From assembly GCA_016081115.2 (NCBI GenBank), contig JABTTQ020002610.1, positions 2,232,030 through 2,296,029 on the forward strand: DNA of 64,000 bases. The letters run 5' to 3'. The translations under genes were made by a program, and so were the position numbers. The notes under the pieces are model-generated. The model made no database searches. It saw only the letters and a program-made list of their open reading frames with translations, and was not told the origin of the DNA. Origin of the DNA: Rehmannia glutinosa. Lineage: Eukaryota > Streptophyta > Magnoliopsida > Lamiales > Orobanchaceae. Shown here piece after piece: positions 41,781 to 53,399 of the stretch (positions are counted from its first letter, which is position 1; each line of letters opens with the position of its first letter).

Positions 41781-43543
41781 TTTCTGATTTGAGTCATGAG
41801 ATAAACCCAAATAGATTTTGAGTGATCATCCACAATGGTTAAGAAAAAACGTGCACCCGAATGTGACTTTGTGTTGTAAGGTCCCCATATATCCCAACGA
41901 ATGAGTACAAAGCACTTTGTTGTTTTATTACTTGAAGTAGTAAAAGACAATCGAGTTTGTTTTGCCCTATGGCATGCATCGCAAACAAAATCTTGTTTAT
42001 TAGAAAAGGAACTTGAAATAAATCTCATGCGCTCCACTGGTACATGTCCCAAGCGTTTGTGCCACAGATCTACATCATGACCTTTGCGCGTCATAAGTGT
42101 GGTGGCTTCGCTTTCCATCTCTAAGTAATACAAGCCATCTCTTGCTTTACCCACTCCAATCTGCCTCTTCGATTGTAAGTCCTGTATAACACAAGTATTC
42201 AGATAAAAGGTTAATGAGCAATTCCAATCATTCGTGAGCTTATGAACCGACAAAAGATTACAATTAAATTCAGGGACACCAAGGACACGATTTAGTGTAA
42301 GTTTATCCCCAATTTTCATGCCACCTATGGTACGCACACCCACAGTGCGTCCATCTGGAATACGAACAGTTGGCATATTTAATGTTGACAAGCTATCCGT
42401 CAAAAATTCTGGAGTGCAGGTAAAATGGTCTGAGGCCCCAGAGTCAATAATCCAAGAAGTTAAAATTTTGTCCGTACCGGAGGTGTGTGCAGAGTTGGCG
42501 GAAGGATTTGAGATGGCATTATTGCTTAATAAGGTCATTAGTTGTTGGTATTGACTCTCTGTAAAACGAGGAATAACTGATTGTTCTTCCATTTTGATGG
42601 AGTTGGCATTAACATGGTTGGCATTTGTTATCCCAAATCCTCGTGAAGTTGTGACCTGCAATCCTTTGGCACTTGATTTATTGGGTTTCTTTCTCCAATG
42701 TGCAGGATATCCAACCAATTCGTAGCATCGCTCCTTGCTGTGTCCCACCTTTTGGCAATGTTCACAACTGGGTTTCTCTGAATTTGATTGGCCTTTCTTG
42801 CTTGCAAAAAATGCAGAGCTATCAACCTGCGGTGCGCGAGATGCTGCTACATTCTGTTGTTTTTCTTCTTGTGCCGCAATAGCATAGACACGTCCAAGAC
42901 TCGGGAGTGGTTCGATGCTCAAAATCTGTGATCTCACTGTCGTGAATTCTCCATCTAATCCCATCAAGAAGTCGTGAACTTTGTCGCTTTCTCTCATAGT
43001 TTGCATTTTCTTTGATGCTCCACAGGTACACCCACAAGTGCAAGCCGGAACTGGATTAATGGCCTGTAGTTCATCCCACAAGCCTCGTAACTTCCCGTAA
43101 TAAGACGATATCGGTGCCTTTTCTTGTTGCAGCAGAGCTATTGCTCGTCGGAGTTCATATACTCTTGGTGCACTTCCTTGAGAAAAGCGTTCCTCAAGAT
43201 CTTGCCAAATCTCCCTAGTTGTATCTGCATATGCGACACTGTGTTGGAGCTCTTTACAAACAGAATTCTCCAACCAAGATCTGACCATGGCATTACACTT
43301 AGTCCATGGGAGTAAATCTGCTGACTCGGGATCTGGTTTCTTGATGGTTCCATCTACAAAGCCTGATTTTGTTTTAGAATTTAATGCATTCATCATGCTC
43401 CTCTTCCATGTAAAATAGTTGTCACCATTTTCATCTAGCGGAGTAACAACAAAAATTAATCCTGGATGGTCTGATGATTGCAAGTGGTAGGGGGAATTAA
43501 CGTCCCCTACAACAGTATTGCTATTTTTTGTTAATTCGGCCAT
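41747..43543 (-). CDS. Copia gag-protease-integrase polyprotein, C-terminally truncated
   Basis: This 598-residue open frame is uninterrupted. Residues 20-235 are a copia gag (UBN2/Retrotran_gag type, with 'DNYFTWKRSMMNALNSKTK'-like start and 'APRVYELRRAI'). A CxCGxTCG-like segment lies near 168-175. The zinc-knuckle CEHCQKVGHSKERC is at 260-273, the protease active site WIIDSGASDH at 364-373, and the pre-integrase zinc region with LWHKRLGHVP and CDACHRAKQ at 493-529. The integrase core starts at DIWGPY (551-556) and IVDDHSK (570-576). It then stops after a junction with L1 sequence. Start: first ATG, about 60 bases after the primer site. The rest of pol is missing, so it cannot transpose by itself, but the intact frame implies fairly recent origin. 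Confidence 0.9.
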   Translation of the reverse strand: MAELTKNSNTVVGDVNSPYHLQSSDHPGLIFVVTPLDENGDNYFTWKRSMMNALNSKTKSGFVDGTIKKPDPESADLLPWTKCNAMVRSWLENSVCKELQHSVAYADTTREIWQDLEERFSQGSAPRVYELRRAIALLQQEKAPISSYYGKLRGLWDELQAINPVPACTCGCTCGASKKMQTMRESDKVHDFLMGLDGEFTTVRSQILSIEPLPSLGRVYAIAAQEEKQQNVAASRAPQVDSSAFFASKKGQSNSEKPSCEHCQKVGHSKERCYELVGYPAHWRKKPNKSSAKGLQVTTSRGFGITNANHVNANSIKMEEQSVIPRFTESQYQQLMTLLSNNAISNPSANSAHTSGTDKILTSWIIDSGASDHFTCTPEFLTDSLSTLNMPTVRIPDGRTVGVRTIGGMKIGDKLTLNRVLGVPEFNCNLLSVHKLTNDWNCSLTFYLNTCVIQDLQSKRQIGVGKARDGLYYLEMESEATTLMTRKGHDVDLWHKRLGHVPVERMRFISSSFSNKQDFVCDACHRAKQTRLSFTTSSNKTTKCFVLIRWDIWGPYNTKSHSGARFFLTIVDDHSKSIWVYLMTQIRNKCIQSLEFHY

Positions 43544-43608
43544 GATAAAAATAAAATAAAAATTATGAAGATCAGAGTTTAAGGTCCAGGCAGATTATCA
43601 TTCGATAA

Positions 43609-43623
43609 CCCGCTCTGATGCCA
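43609..43623 (-). promoter_or_regulatory. Copia primer-binding site (initiator-Met tRNA type)
   Basis: The minus strand reads TGGCATCAGAGCGGG directly after the LTR end CTTTTTACA. It differs by one base from TGGTATCAGAGC, the standard copia priming site. Confidence 0.88.
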
Positions 43624-44521
43624 TGTAAAAAGAATAGCTAACTTGAGAAGATTGATTTATGGCATTAAAAGCATGTCTTGATGCTATTATGTCTATTGAA
43701 TATATAATATACAAGTTCTAATCTAATTAGGAATACAACTTGTTAGAATTCAAGGGTCGAATTCTTAAGTTTGCGATGAGTGTTGTCAGAGTGTTGGCAA
43801 GAACACTTCTAGGTGTCACCAAATAAAACTTTTGTTTTTCAAATTCTTTGTTTATTTTATCAATTAAGAAAAATAACCAAAGCATAAAAATAAGATTGAA
43901 CACAAGATATAAAAATTTGCACAAGTATAAAAAATGTGCGCTACTAAGGCAAAAACAATGAAATAGAATGTTGATTCACAAAATAAAGTTAAGACAAAGA
44001 CTTCCCTATCAGTCGATTTTTCTACTCAACCTTCTATCAGTAAGCAGAAGAGAACAACTATAACCTATCAGGACATGATTGTCTCTCAAAACTACAAGAA
44101 GATTTAACTTTCAAGAGGTGTTATGAAAGGTGACGTCAACACCTATCGAACACACTTAGCACCTCTCCTCTTCTTGCGAAAAACTTGGACTCTCTTTGTG
44201 AAAACTCTAATCTTTTGCTCGGAATCCGTGTCGGGGCTTTGTGCAATCTCCTTGCCCTTTTATAGAACGGCTACATCCCTACAAAATAGGCCACACAACC
44301 AACATTCAAGTTAAGGGGTTAGTGGGAGATTGAGAGATGTTGGTTCCTCAAGAGACACAATTCCCACTATCTCTCAACTCCCAAAGAGCCGACTAAGTCT
44401 ACAAAAACCAATAATTGGGCCTGCAATATTTTGTTCTAGAAACTTGGCAAAATAACAAGATAAAAAAACAAATTAAAATTATTAGAGTTTTGACTCAAGA
44501 GGTCAACTCTAACACAACTCA
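43624..44521 (-). repeat. Short copia 5' LTR split by a solo LTR
   Basis: On the minus strand the LTR runs from TGAGTTGTATTCC to CTTTTTACA, about 120 bases when the solo LTR at 43741-44514 and one target copy are removed. It ends right at the primer-binding site. The outer border (near 44521) is inferred from the TG...CA rule. No second LTR is present, because the 3' half of the element is missing. Confidence 0.65.
43741..44514 (-). mobile_element. Solo LTR, 774 bp, with CAACT target duplication
   Basis: The ends are TGTTAGA...TCTAACA, and both sides carry CAACT (43736-43740 and 44515-44519). A TATA-like box, CTATAAAAGGG on the minus strand near 44265-44255, gives the orientation. No coding domain lies inside. 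A single LTR with an intact duplication is the product of LTR-LTR recombination. Confidence 0.87.
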
Positions 44522-45730
44522 ATGTTAGGCAAAAAATCTGGAAGACTAATATTTACAAATCAAACCAAGAATGGAAACTAAATAGTCTAATGGAGTTAGT
44601 GGCGGGATATTGATTGTTTTCACAATATTGCTCAATAAAACCCTAACGTGGAAACCCTAAGGGCGACAGAAAACTCCTTCATAGAGGAGAACTTTACCTA
44701 TTCATGTAGTTTTTCTAGTTTACGTTCATGCCTGTTTTAATTTTATTTTTAAATAACCCTTCCCAATGTGAATATCCCATTCTTTTCAATCCTTTCGTAA
44801 AATCCAGCTAATTATTGAAAAATGTTTTAGATTTGCTGAGCAGGTGGTGTCCTGTTTTTTGCTACTTTTGGTCTGTATCAAATCCATGTTGTGCATTGTG
44901 GAATCAGCCCTTTATGTCCTGTCTATAAGTTTAATAACACCAAAAACATTACTATTAAAGGCAACTTTTAAATGTTTTAAGCAACTTATTGACCATACCA
45001 TAATTTATAGATATTCGAATTACTGACCTGTTATTTCTGTAGTCGTGTTTGTTGCCTTCATCTGTCGGTTGATTTTAGTGATACACGACTATATTGTCGC
45101 AACATATTGTGAAAATATTTTTTTAGAATTGTGAAAAGTTAAAACTAAATGAACTTTAATGTACAAACAGGATAATATTGTCATATATAGCATTAATGGT
45201 TAATCTTTTATGCCTTTTTAATTTTGCATTGACTAATTTTAAAAATTAATATTTTTTAAATAAGGCCATGTAAGAGGGGGTGTTTGACATGTAAATACTT
45301 AATAGTTTTCAAAAACACGAATATGATCATCTGATTCAGTTATATATATGAAATAGATGCTGCGCGCATTATTATAAAATTAGCAAGAATTATGGTCCCC
45401 ACCCCAGATTAAAATATAAATAGTCCGTCCACCCCATTTCCCCTATTTTGCCGTCGGCACGAAAAGTCTAAATTAAAAGAAAAAAAAAAGATAAATAATT
45501 TACAATATTTTTATTATCTATGATTTTATTTGCTAGTTCAAGGAAAATATTGATTTGATCAATTCATATTGCATCCGTGTGTGTGAGTCTAACTATATAT
45601 ATTAAGTTACTGTACTGGTCCTTGCGCAAGGTTCAGCAATTATATATTAGCTAGTGATATGGTCAATTGTAGTCTTTATCTACTGTTTATGACAATGAGG
45701 TATCAGCAACTTGTCTCATTTTATTTATAT
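44522..45730. other. Noncoding spacer with a hairpin-bearing leader-like patch
   Basis: No gene is supported. On minus near 44700-44640, CTCCTCTATGAAGGAG and CGCCCTTAGGG are small hairpins comparable in style to those at 6872-6931. The rest is AT-rich. Around 45570-45730 there is ordinary spacer up to the gypsy LTR. Confidence 0.4.
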
Positions 45731-46510
45731 TAGATCAGTGAGTTACCTTCGGCTCATGGACTTTCGGAAAGTAATCGGGTTGAGTTCTTAGGTGACCGAA
45801 ATAGATGAACACACGCGTCAAGCCTAGGAGGTAATGGTCATTTAAGATCCTCCGATCGAGTCGGATCGAGTTCGAGATGTGCGGGGATACGTAGTCAATG
45901 AATGTAAAAGTAAGAAGTAAAAGTGCCGGAATGAATAGTTACCATTTTAATGTTATTGTAGAATGTATTTATAGGAGTATTCGACACATGTGAAGAACTG
46001 GTTGTGACAAGTGTCATCATCCTAAGAGTGAGATTGTACATGATCGGGAGAATTAATGGTTCTCCTGCCGGGTCAAGTCCTTTTCTAAGGCGTAGTCGGG
46101 TCACGGGTTGTGGGGCTCCAGGATGAGCGACCTCACCGGATTTAAAGGGGAAAAGATCTCCATGTGTATCATTACTCCCGGTTCGCGAGTCTTGGACAAT
46201 TGATGGAACAAGACCTCGTGAGCCATATCTTGTCGAATAATCACCAGTAATTTTAAGTTCGGATCTAGAGATCCTCGACCTTGTGGGTCGCGTCCGCATG
46301 TTTTCGAGGGGCTCCCATAAATGCCCCTATTAATTCCTTGGAGGTGTAGGCCGTAGGGCAGTACGCCTTTTCGTTTCTCCCGCCCCTTTTTGTGATTTGA
46401 GATGTGCATTTAATAGTAATTAATTACTTGTTATTACTATATATATATAATATATATACATATATATATATACATATATTAACCCTTGATAAATAGGAGG
46501 GGTAACAATT
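45731..46510 (-). repeat. 3' LTR of Tat-like element
   Basis: The stretch read on plus as 'gtgagttaccttcgg', 'cttaggtgacc...aaatagatgaacacacg', 'gtatttataggagtattcgaca' and 'gacaagtgtcatcatcc' matches 55703-56119 in order. The outer edges are approximate. The minus-strand start is probably TGTTACCCCTCC near 46508. An AT microsatellite lies at 46436-46480. Confidence 0.78.
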
Positions 46511-46727
46511 GACGCTCATTTTCTACCACGACCAGTAAAAATATTAGGTCTCGCAAGACCTCGCGCACTTAAACCCCTCCGACTTGGTTTCCGGCTTCTT
46601 TTTGCTAGACCTCGATCTCGAAACCTTTCTCCTCGCAGTCGTCTCCGGATACACCACAGTACCTCTCGGTCTTGCTTTATTTTTACTTGAACATTCTTTT
46701 TAGCAATAAACATGGGCTCTAGATGCC

Positions 46728-49140
46728 TCCAAAGAATGCATCAGTGTAAATAGTTCCTCCTCGAGCTCGGTTCGAACTCGAAGCCAAGACGGATGGACCC
46801 CTTCATCCCTTATCAATAAACATCTTCCCTCTATCTAGGAAGTTGGGGATGGTAGTCCCTCTAGTCTGGTTTGGGAGAGACCCTCTATTTTCCTCAAGAT
46901 TCGTGGGAATTAATAAAATCCAAGGTACGTCATGGTGAAGCCTCCCAAATAAGCCACCGTTACTTTATTCCCTCGAATATAAGGTAATTATTCCGATCGA
47001 GACGACCGTATGCATAGACTTCCCGCTAATTGCTTTTCGCTTCACCTAGCAACCTTATATGTCGGGCTGCGTTTTTCCCTTCATAGGGATTTAGAGGACA
47101 TTCTCATCCACCTAGGGCTTTGCCTTACCCAGTTCGCTCCAAATGTCGTTCGGCAAATTTTAGGTTTTATCGTGCTTATTAAACATTTCAAAGTAGTCCC
47201 TTGGCGGCCCATTTCTCGGTCTCTATTTTCCATTACTACCTCCGCTTGGACCAATGACCGTGGGTTCTTCTACTTGACCTCTCGACCCGTAGTAAGTTTC
47301 TAACTCATCTCCCATCCTCTTCTGTTAATTGGAAAGAGAGGTTCATTTTTATTGAAGCCCCATCGGATAGCCCATGGAGGATCCTCGAGCTTGGAGATTC
47401 TCTAAACCTCGGATCTAGGTGAGTGTTCTTGGGCCGAGGACTTTGTTTCCAAAAAACTCACGACCCACCTCTACGATATAAGAGAGCTCCTAAAAGAAGA
47501 GGTTTTGTCATTTTGTGGGTCTTAGCCTCTTTGTTGTTCCTCGAACTCAATCATTTGGTAATTTATGAGTTTTACACTTCTTTCCTTTCTTGCTTGCTAT
47601 CATACACTTATTTTGTTAATGTTCTTACATGTGTCTATTTACCAACCTTTCCGGGACATGTCTGTGAAGGCTTCCTCGTGGCAAAGGTCATCAAGGAGCG
47701 AAGGATAGGCTCATCGCGTCGCAAGGTCCCTCGGGTCTTGCACTCCCTCCTCGCCATTTGTTCACTCTAGTGATCCCACACTCGGTGCCCCAATCGTGAT
47801 CCTTTTGGAAAGTTCAATCTTCCGAGCAGGATCTTGGGGTCTGTTTCTTCAGTCTTGAGCTCCGATCCCTTAACCATTGAACGTCTCTCTCTGTGCTTAC
47901 ATAATCGAGGCTGGAGGGTCCTCCGATCCCAAGGAAAGGGCAAGTCCAAGAGTAAAAAAAAAAAAAAGACTCGTGAGCCGCAGAAAGCAAGAGCAAAGGT
48001 TCGGATGGGGTAAAACAAAAAAAAAAAGCCCGTGTAGAGAAAGAGAAGCCCGGTGAGGAAGAGGTTTCCATAGCTCTTCGTGAGATCAAGGATCGCGAGG
48101 AAGAAATTGGTTCTTGCTCGTGAACAAGCTGTCTATGCCGAGGCCTCTTGACCTCCATGGCGGTTCTCGTGCACTCGTGTTACTCCTAAATAGAATATAT
48201 CACCCGAGAGCTCCATAGTGAAGACCCAGTGAAGAAGATTCCTTGGAGTTATACCAAAGGTGCATTCTTCCCCAAGATCAATTTGCCCCTGGGGTCATGC
48301 ACGACACAAAGTGGATAAAATAGTGCTTACCGACCTCATACGGATACTTCATTTTCCCCTACACTTGTTCTTTTGTTTTCTCTTTACTACGGCCCAATTT
48401 CTTACACATATTTTATTTTTCACTATCCTTTCTTTTTAGGCCGCTAATGTTGCGCATAACTTGATGCTCCGAAGCCATCACTAGAGAGTTAGGTGTCGGC
48501 GCTGAGGCCTTGGTTCAATGGCTTGAGAAAGAAAAATTAGCCATTGAAGCTACGAGCAAGGCCGAGTAAAACTCCCGTATCAAACAAGTAGAGGTTAAGC
48601 TTGCAGAATCGGGAATCACGAGCCAAGCATCCCAGGAGTCCCTTCGGGTTTCTCAAAATGAAGTGGCGCGCTTGACTCATGAAAGCCATGAGAGTTTCAG
48701 CTGCGGGTCGGGAAGCTAGGAAGAGGGAGGCTCTTAACTCCCGAGTAGGCTCAAGCTCAAAGACACTCGGATCGTAGGTGCTCGAGAATTAAAGAACTCT
48801 CCCATTTTTGCCAGACTTGTTGTGGAAAAAACAGCCAAGTTCGAGGTGATGGGGTTCTTTAAATGTCGAGTCTCAACTTCACAAATTCGGAGGCTTCAAA
48901 GTTGACTTTGACCCGAGCAATTTGGACCCGAGCTCGATGGGAATGGAGAAAACCTACACTTGAGGAGGGGATGAGAACCTCACTGAGATCATGAGTTTGG
49001 ATTCTTCTTGGATGACCATGTTCCCACGCTTGAAGCCACAACATCTCATGTCCATCACCCTTCGGGCGAAGAGGATGACTTGCTAGATGTCTCATTTCTC
49101 TTAGGTCCCTAACTCCCCGCACTTTAATGTTAACAATCAT
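46728..49140 (+). pseudogene. Antisense ORF of Tat element ('putative gypsy type transposon' domain)
   Basis: This reads opposite to pol. ATG at 46728 begins MPPKNAS. The recognisable core is at 47010-47300: RLPANCFSLHLATLYVGLRFSLH, DLEDILIHLGLCLTQFAPNVVRQI and LGFIVLIKHFKVVPW, ending with RGFFYLTSRPVVSF. This matches the plant domain known as putative gypsy type transposon (Transposase_28). A charged, coiled-coil-like C-terminal region at 48460-48700 (GVGAEALVQWLEKEKLAIEA, VKLAESGITSQASQESLRVS) also fits. Stops and frame changes are numerous. The function of this protein family is not established, and the name reflects its location in retroelements. Confidence 0.72.
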
Positions 49141-49429
49141 TTTTAAGGGTATCCGTCCTTAGTTTTGTAATACGAGTGTCAGGATGTTAAAACATTGTAT
49201 TTTGCTTTTCATTATGCAAGGCACTCTGAACTTTAATCGAAACATTGCACTTTGCATTCGTTTGACTTGCATTTTAAGCTTTTCGTATTTGCATTATCTC
49301 TACTTATTTGCTTCTCGTGTTAGATTTTGGGTTTGCTTAGTCCTGGAGGTCTCGTCGAGTCTTTAAGTGACCTCATCAAATTAGGATCCGACGAGATTTT
49401 GTTTTTTACTACTTTGAGAATTTTCATGT

Positions 49430-49905
49430 CTTAGAGTTCTTGTGAGATGAGGATCACTTGGGGTCCCTCTTTTATCTTCGCACGAGTTATCGAGATCATG
49501 AGATCTCACTTGTGAGTTGAGGGATCACTTGGGATCCTTCCTTTTTATTTTCACACTAGTTATTGAGATCTTGAGATCTCGCTGCAGCCGGGGATCACTT
49601 GGGATCCCTTCTTTTACTTTTGCACAAGTTATTGAGATCTTGAGGTCTCACTTGTGAGCCGAGGATCACTTGGGGTCCCTCTTTCATCTTCGCACGAGTT
49701 ATCGAGATCTTGAGATCTCACTTGTGAGTTTAGGGATCACTTGGGATCTTTTTTTTTTATCTTCGCACGAGTTATTGAGATTTTGAGATCTCACTTGTGA
49801 GTTGAGGGATCACTGGGATCCTTCCTTTTTATTTTTGCACAAGTTATTAAGATCTTGAGATCTCACTTGCGAGTTGGGGGATCACTTGGCATCCCTCCTT
49901 TTTTT
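49430..49905 (+). repeat. About 72-bp tandem repeat, six to seven copies, in gypsy element
   Basis: The unit contains GTTATTGAGATCTTGAGATC, TCACTTGTGAGTTGAGGGAT and CACTTGGGATCCTTCC, then a T-rich part and CGCACGA. Repeats of GTTAT(T/C)GAGAT start at 49486, 49559, 49628, 49698, 49771 and 49843, so unit length varies from 69 to 73. Each unit includes the palindrome TGAGATCTTGAGATCTCA. It lies between pol and the antisense frame. Confidence 0.88.
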
Positions 49906-50139
49906 GAGTAATGGGATGAACCCTTTGCACAAACACAATATCTTCCTTGAATATGCACATCATTTCGATTTCTAGTTTGAGGAGTTATCATCTTGATCTC
50001 CACAACAACAAAATACGAGGTTAAGGGGTATCAACTCGCGTGCATGCGCCCTTACCCCTTTAACAAAAAATGCCCCTAATGAGCTATATAAATTTAGGTC
50101 TTATAATTCCCGATGCCTAACTTTTAACAAAACATGGGG

Positions 50140-51170
50140 TTCATAAAATTACCCCTAATTTTAAGAAAAGTAGTAAAATAAAAACCAACAAAGGTGGGTT
50201 ATCCACTCTATGCGTAGAACCCCGTGGATGCAGGCATTCCAAGGCCTCGGGAGCTCCTTGCCTTGCAGGTTTTCCAAACGGTAAGCCCCTTTTCCCGAGA
50301 TGCGAACCACTTTGTACGGGCCTTCCCAATTGGGATCTAACTTTCCACGTGCTTGGATACCTCAACCTTTTTCAGACGAGGTCTCCTACATGAAAAATTC
50401 CTTTTCTTCACTCTCTTTTTATACTCATTCAAAGATTCTTGCTTTAGCTTGATGAGGATCCTTCCATAGCGCTTTCTCTCATTTCCTCTATGAGGTCTAG
50501 ATCACCGCCTGTTCTCTTGGTTTGAACCTCCATCAAAATTCTCAGTGCAGGTGGGTTCTCGATCTCTATTTGGGATCACCACTTTGGAGCCATATAGCAA
50601 GAGAAAGGTGTTTCACTGTAGCCATCTTCGGGGGTCGTTCTATAAGCCCATAGAACTCAAGGAGCTCGTCAACCCAATAGGTCTTCATTTGTTCCAGACG
50701 CGTCTTTAGGTCTTTGTAGGATTATGCGGTTCGCGACCTCCGTTTGCCCATTGGCTTGCGGGTTTCCTACTAAAGTGAAGTTGATTGGTTCTTCATATCT
50801 TTACACCATGACACTATCTTATTTCCTTGAAACCGGGTTCCATTATCCGAGATCAAGATCCGAGGTACTCCAAATCTACACACTATATTCTTCCACAAAA
50901 GTTCATGACTTCGATTTCGTGATCTTTGCCAAGGCCTCCGCTTCTATCCACTTAGAAAATACTCAACAACAACGATGATAAACTTTTTTTTGTGCCGAGC
51001 TAGTGGGAATGACCCCAAGATGTCTATCCCCCACTGGTCGACGGGCATGTTATGGGTATTGAGGTCATCGGCGAATCGGTTGATGCGGCAGTTCGAGTCT
51101 GATTGGCACTTCTCACATTTTTGACATACTCAACGGCGTCTTAATCTAATGTTGGCCAAAAATAACCTTG
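50140..51170 (-). pseudogene. Gypsy integrase relic
   Basis: Integrase inserts the DNA copy. On minus the zinc end reads CQKCEKCQSD near 51130-51100. The core reads WGIDILGSFPLARHKKKFIIVVVEYFSKWIEAEALA (51045-50930), with the first catalytic aspartate in GID. The C-terminal tail reads DPNWEGPYKVVRISGKGAYRL and GKELPRPWNA (50345-50215). These are the usual gypsy integrase blocks. Frame changes and stops separate them, and no chromodomain is visible, consistent with a Tat-like element. Confidence 0.84.
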
Positions 51171-51676
51171 CGCGCAAGACCTTCAAAGCTAGTGACCTTC
51201 CACCCGAATGATTTCCGCAACACTCTTTGTATATCTCTTACATCACATATCTTTGCCCTTTCTAGAGCTAAGCATTTGAGCATGATCCCGATTCTTGATT
51301 TTTTTATAGAGGTTCCCATCATATATGCAAAAGCGGGATGCTTTTACCCAGGCGCTTCGCCTCTAGCGGGTCATCGGTAAGTGACCTACGGGGAAGTAGT
51401 TTTTGATGTCTTCCATCCAGGTCTCGAGACATGAGATCTTGAGTACGAGACCCTCTGTGGGGCATAAGCCAATCGAGTCTTTTCGGATCCAATCTCGGGT
51501 TCTTCGGTTAAGACGACCACCTTTCGAGTGACCCTTGTGATCTTGCTTGCAAATTTCGTCAATGCATCGGCTCGCCCATTTTCCGCCCTTGGGACTTGGT
51601 GAAGTGAAATTGCTTGAAGCCTTTGATTAATTGTTTTACCCGCTCCGGATAAGCTACCATAGTTTTCTCCTTGGCC

Positions 51677-51940
51677 TCATACTCTCCTTGGACTTGCATT
51701 GCCACCGAGTTGCAAATCCGTGTAGGCTACTAACTTTTTCACTTGACATTTTTGGGCCAATTTTATGCCCACTATCAAGGCCTCATACTCTGCTTCATTG
51801 TTTGTGACTCCAAACTCTAATTTTAATGCGATTTCTAGATCTAGGCCATTTGGACCTGCAGTAGAATTCCGACTCATCCACCTTCCGCCACCGCGAAACC
51901 ATCCATATGAAGCATCCAAGTCTCGAGATGGGCTCAATCG
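51677..51940 (-). pseudogene. Gypsy RNase H relic
   Basis: The sequence contains STAGPNGLDLEIALKLEF and TNNEAEYEALIVGIKLAQ followed by VKKLVAYTDLQL, typical of the RNase H type found downstream of RT in Tat-like elements (compare 'TNNxAEYEALIxGLxxA'). The catalytic aspartate of D(S)QL has become TDLQL. Stops and frame changes follow. Confidence 0.82.
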
Positions 51941-52179
51941 GGCTCTACATTTCTATCACAAAATCGGCTAAGACTTGCACCTTTATGGTCGTCCTTACTT
52001 GGTATTTGATATCGAACTCTCCTAACTCAATCGACCATTTGACCAAGTGACTGCGAGATCCGATTTTCCTAAGATCCGCTTTAGTGGTGATTGGTCAAGA
52101 CTATGATCACATGCGATTTGGAAATAAGGTTGGAGTTTGAGCCGAGGTCACCAAGGCCAAGGCTAGCTTCTCGACCTCA

Positions 52180-52930
52180 GTACCGCTCCTCCACCCCTTT
52201 GAAGAATCTTCCGACATAATAAATGGTTGGTGAGTTCCTTTGTTCTCCCTTACCAACACCGAGCTCATCGCATGAGGTGACACTGCGAGGTACGGGTAGA
52301 TGGGTTCTCCTTAATCGGCTTTGTGAGCAAAGGGACGAGGTCGTGTACATCTTGAGCTCTTGAAAGGCTTTCACACCGATCCGTCCACTCGAAATTTTTA
52401 CACTTTTGAGAGTAGCAAAGAAGGCTAAATGCGATCTCGGACCTCAAAATGAAACGTTTCAAGGATGCTACCATTCAGTCAACCAACTGGACTTCCTTAA
52501 TGCTCCTAGCGATGTCATCCGGAGCACCGCCCTAATATTTTTGGGATTCGCTTCTATTCCGCACTTTCGTTGACAACGTAACCTAAGAACTTTTTTAGTA
52601 GCGTACGGGCTACCCTTTCCATTTGCCACCTCTAACCCCAAAGGTGCATTTTTTTGGATTGAGTTTCATTTTGTACTTTCTCGTACACCGCAAAGGACTC
52701 CGCCAGATAGTTTAGGTGGTCATTCTCTTGCTCGATTTTCACTAACATATCATCCACATATACCTCCATGGTTACACTGATGAGATCTTTGAACATCATA
52801 TTGACAAGTCTACGGTAGGTGGCTCCGCATTTTTGAGCCCGAATGGCATGACCTTGTAACAGATGAGACCCCAATATACATTACAAACGAGGTATTTTCT
52901 CTATCCTCATCTCACATTGATATCGATGAT
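52180..52930 (-). pseudogene. Gypsy reverse transcriptase relic
   Basis: On minus the open stretch at 52874-52632 contains ATYRRLVNMMFKDLISVTMEVYVDDMLVK, with the catalytic YVDD at about 52760-52749. Upstream frames near 52930 hold the palm beginning. Downstream at about 52480-52265 there are FEWTDRCESLSRAQDVHDL-like sequences (the FxWTxxCExAFxxLK block before RNase H). The domain is in several frames. Confidence 0.85.
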
Positions 52931-53399
52931 AAACCTGGTACGCGTCCGTCATACTTAGCAATGCGCACCGGCGATCGAGTCCACCAACAACTCGATCACG
53001 AGGGGGGGTACTGGTCTTTAGGACAAGCATTGTTCAAATTCGTAAAAGTCGGTACACATCCTCCATCTTCCATCCATTTTAGTTACGATCACGACATTAG
53101 AGAGCCAATCCGTGAACCGCATCTCAACAATGTACCCGCCTTAGAGCGACTTGTTGACCTCGACTTCTATTATTTTGTTCCTTTTCGCTCTAAAATTTCT
53201 CTTCTTATGCTTTACCGGCTTTTAAACAGGATCAATATTAAGGTGATGAACAATGACCTCTCGGGTATATTCCTCCGGGGCTCTTGGTTCCCAAACAAAC
53301 ACATCGTAATTCTTTTTCGAAATTCAATCATCATGAGCTCTTGGGTCGGGGTCATCTGTGAACCGATTTTTGTTGTCTTTGTTGTGTCATGAGGTACTC

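Noticed and set aside
41747..43543. Host gene of 598 residues
   Set aside because: The domains (copia gag, zinc-knuckle, DSGAS protease, integrase core) and an adjacent primer-binding site show that it is a retrotransposon.
49430..49905. CRISPR-like array
   Set aside because: Repeats are direct and contiguous with no unique spacers, unit length varies, and the context is a plant retrotransposon.
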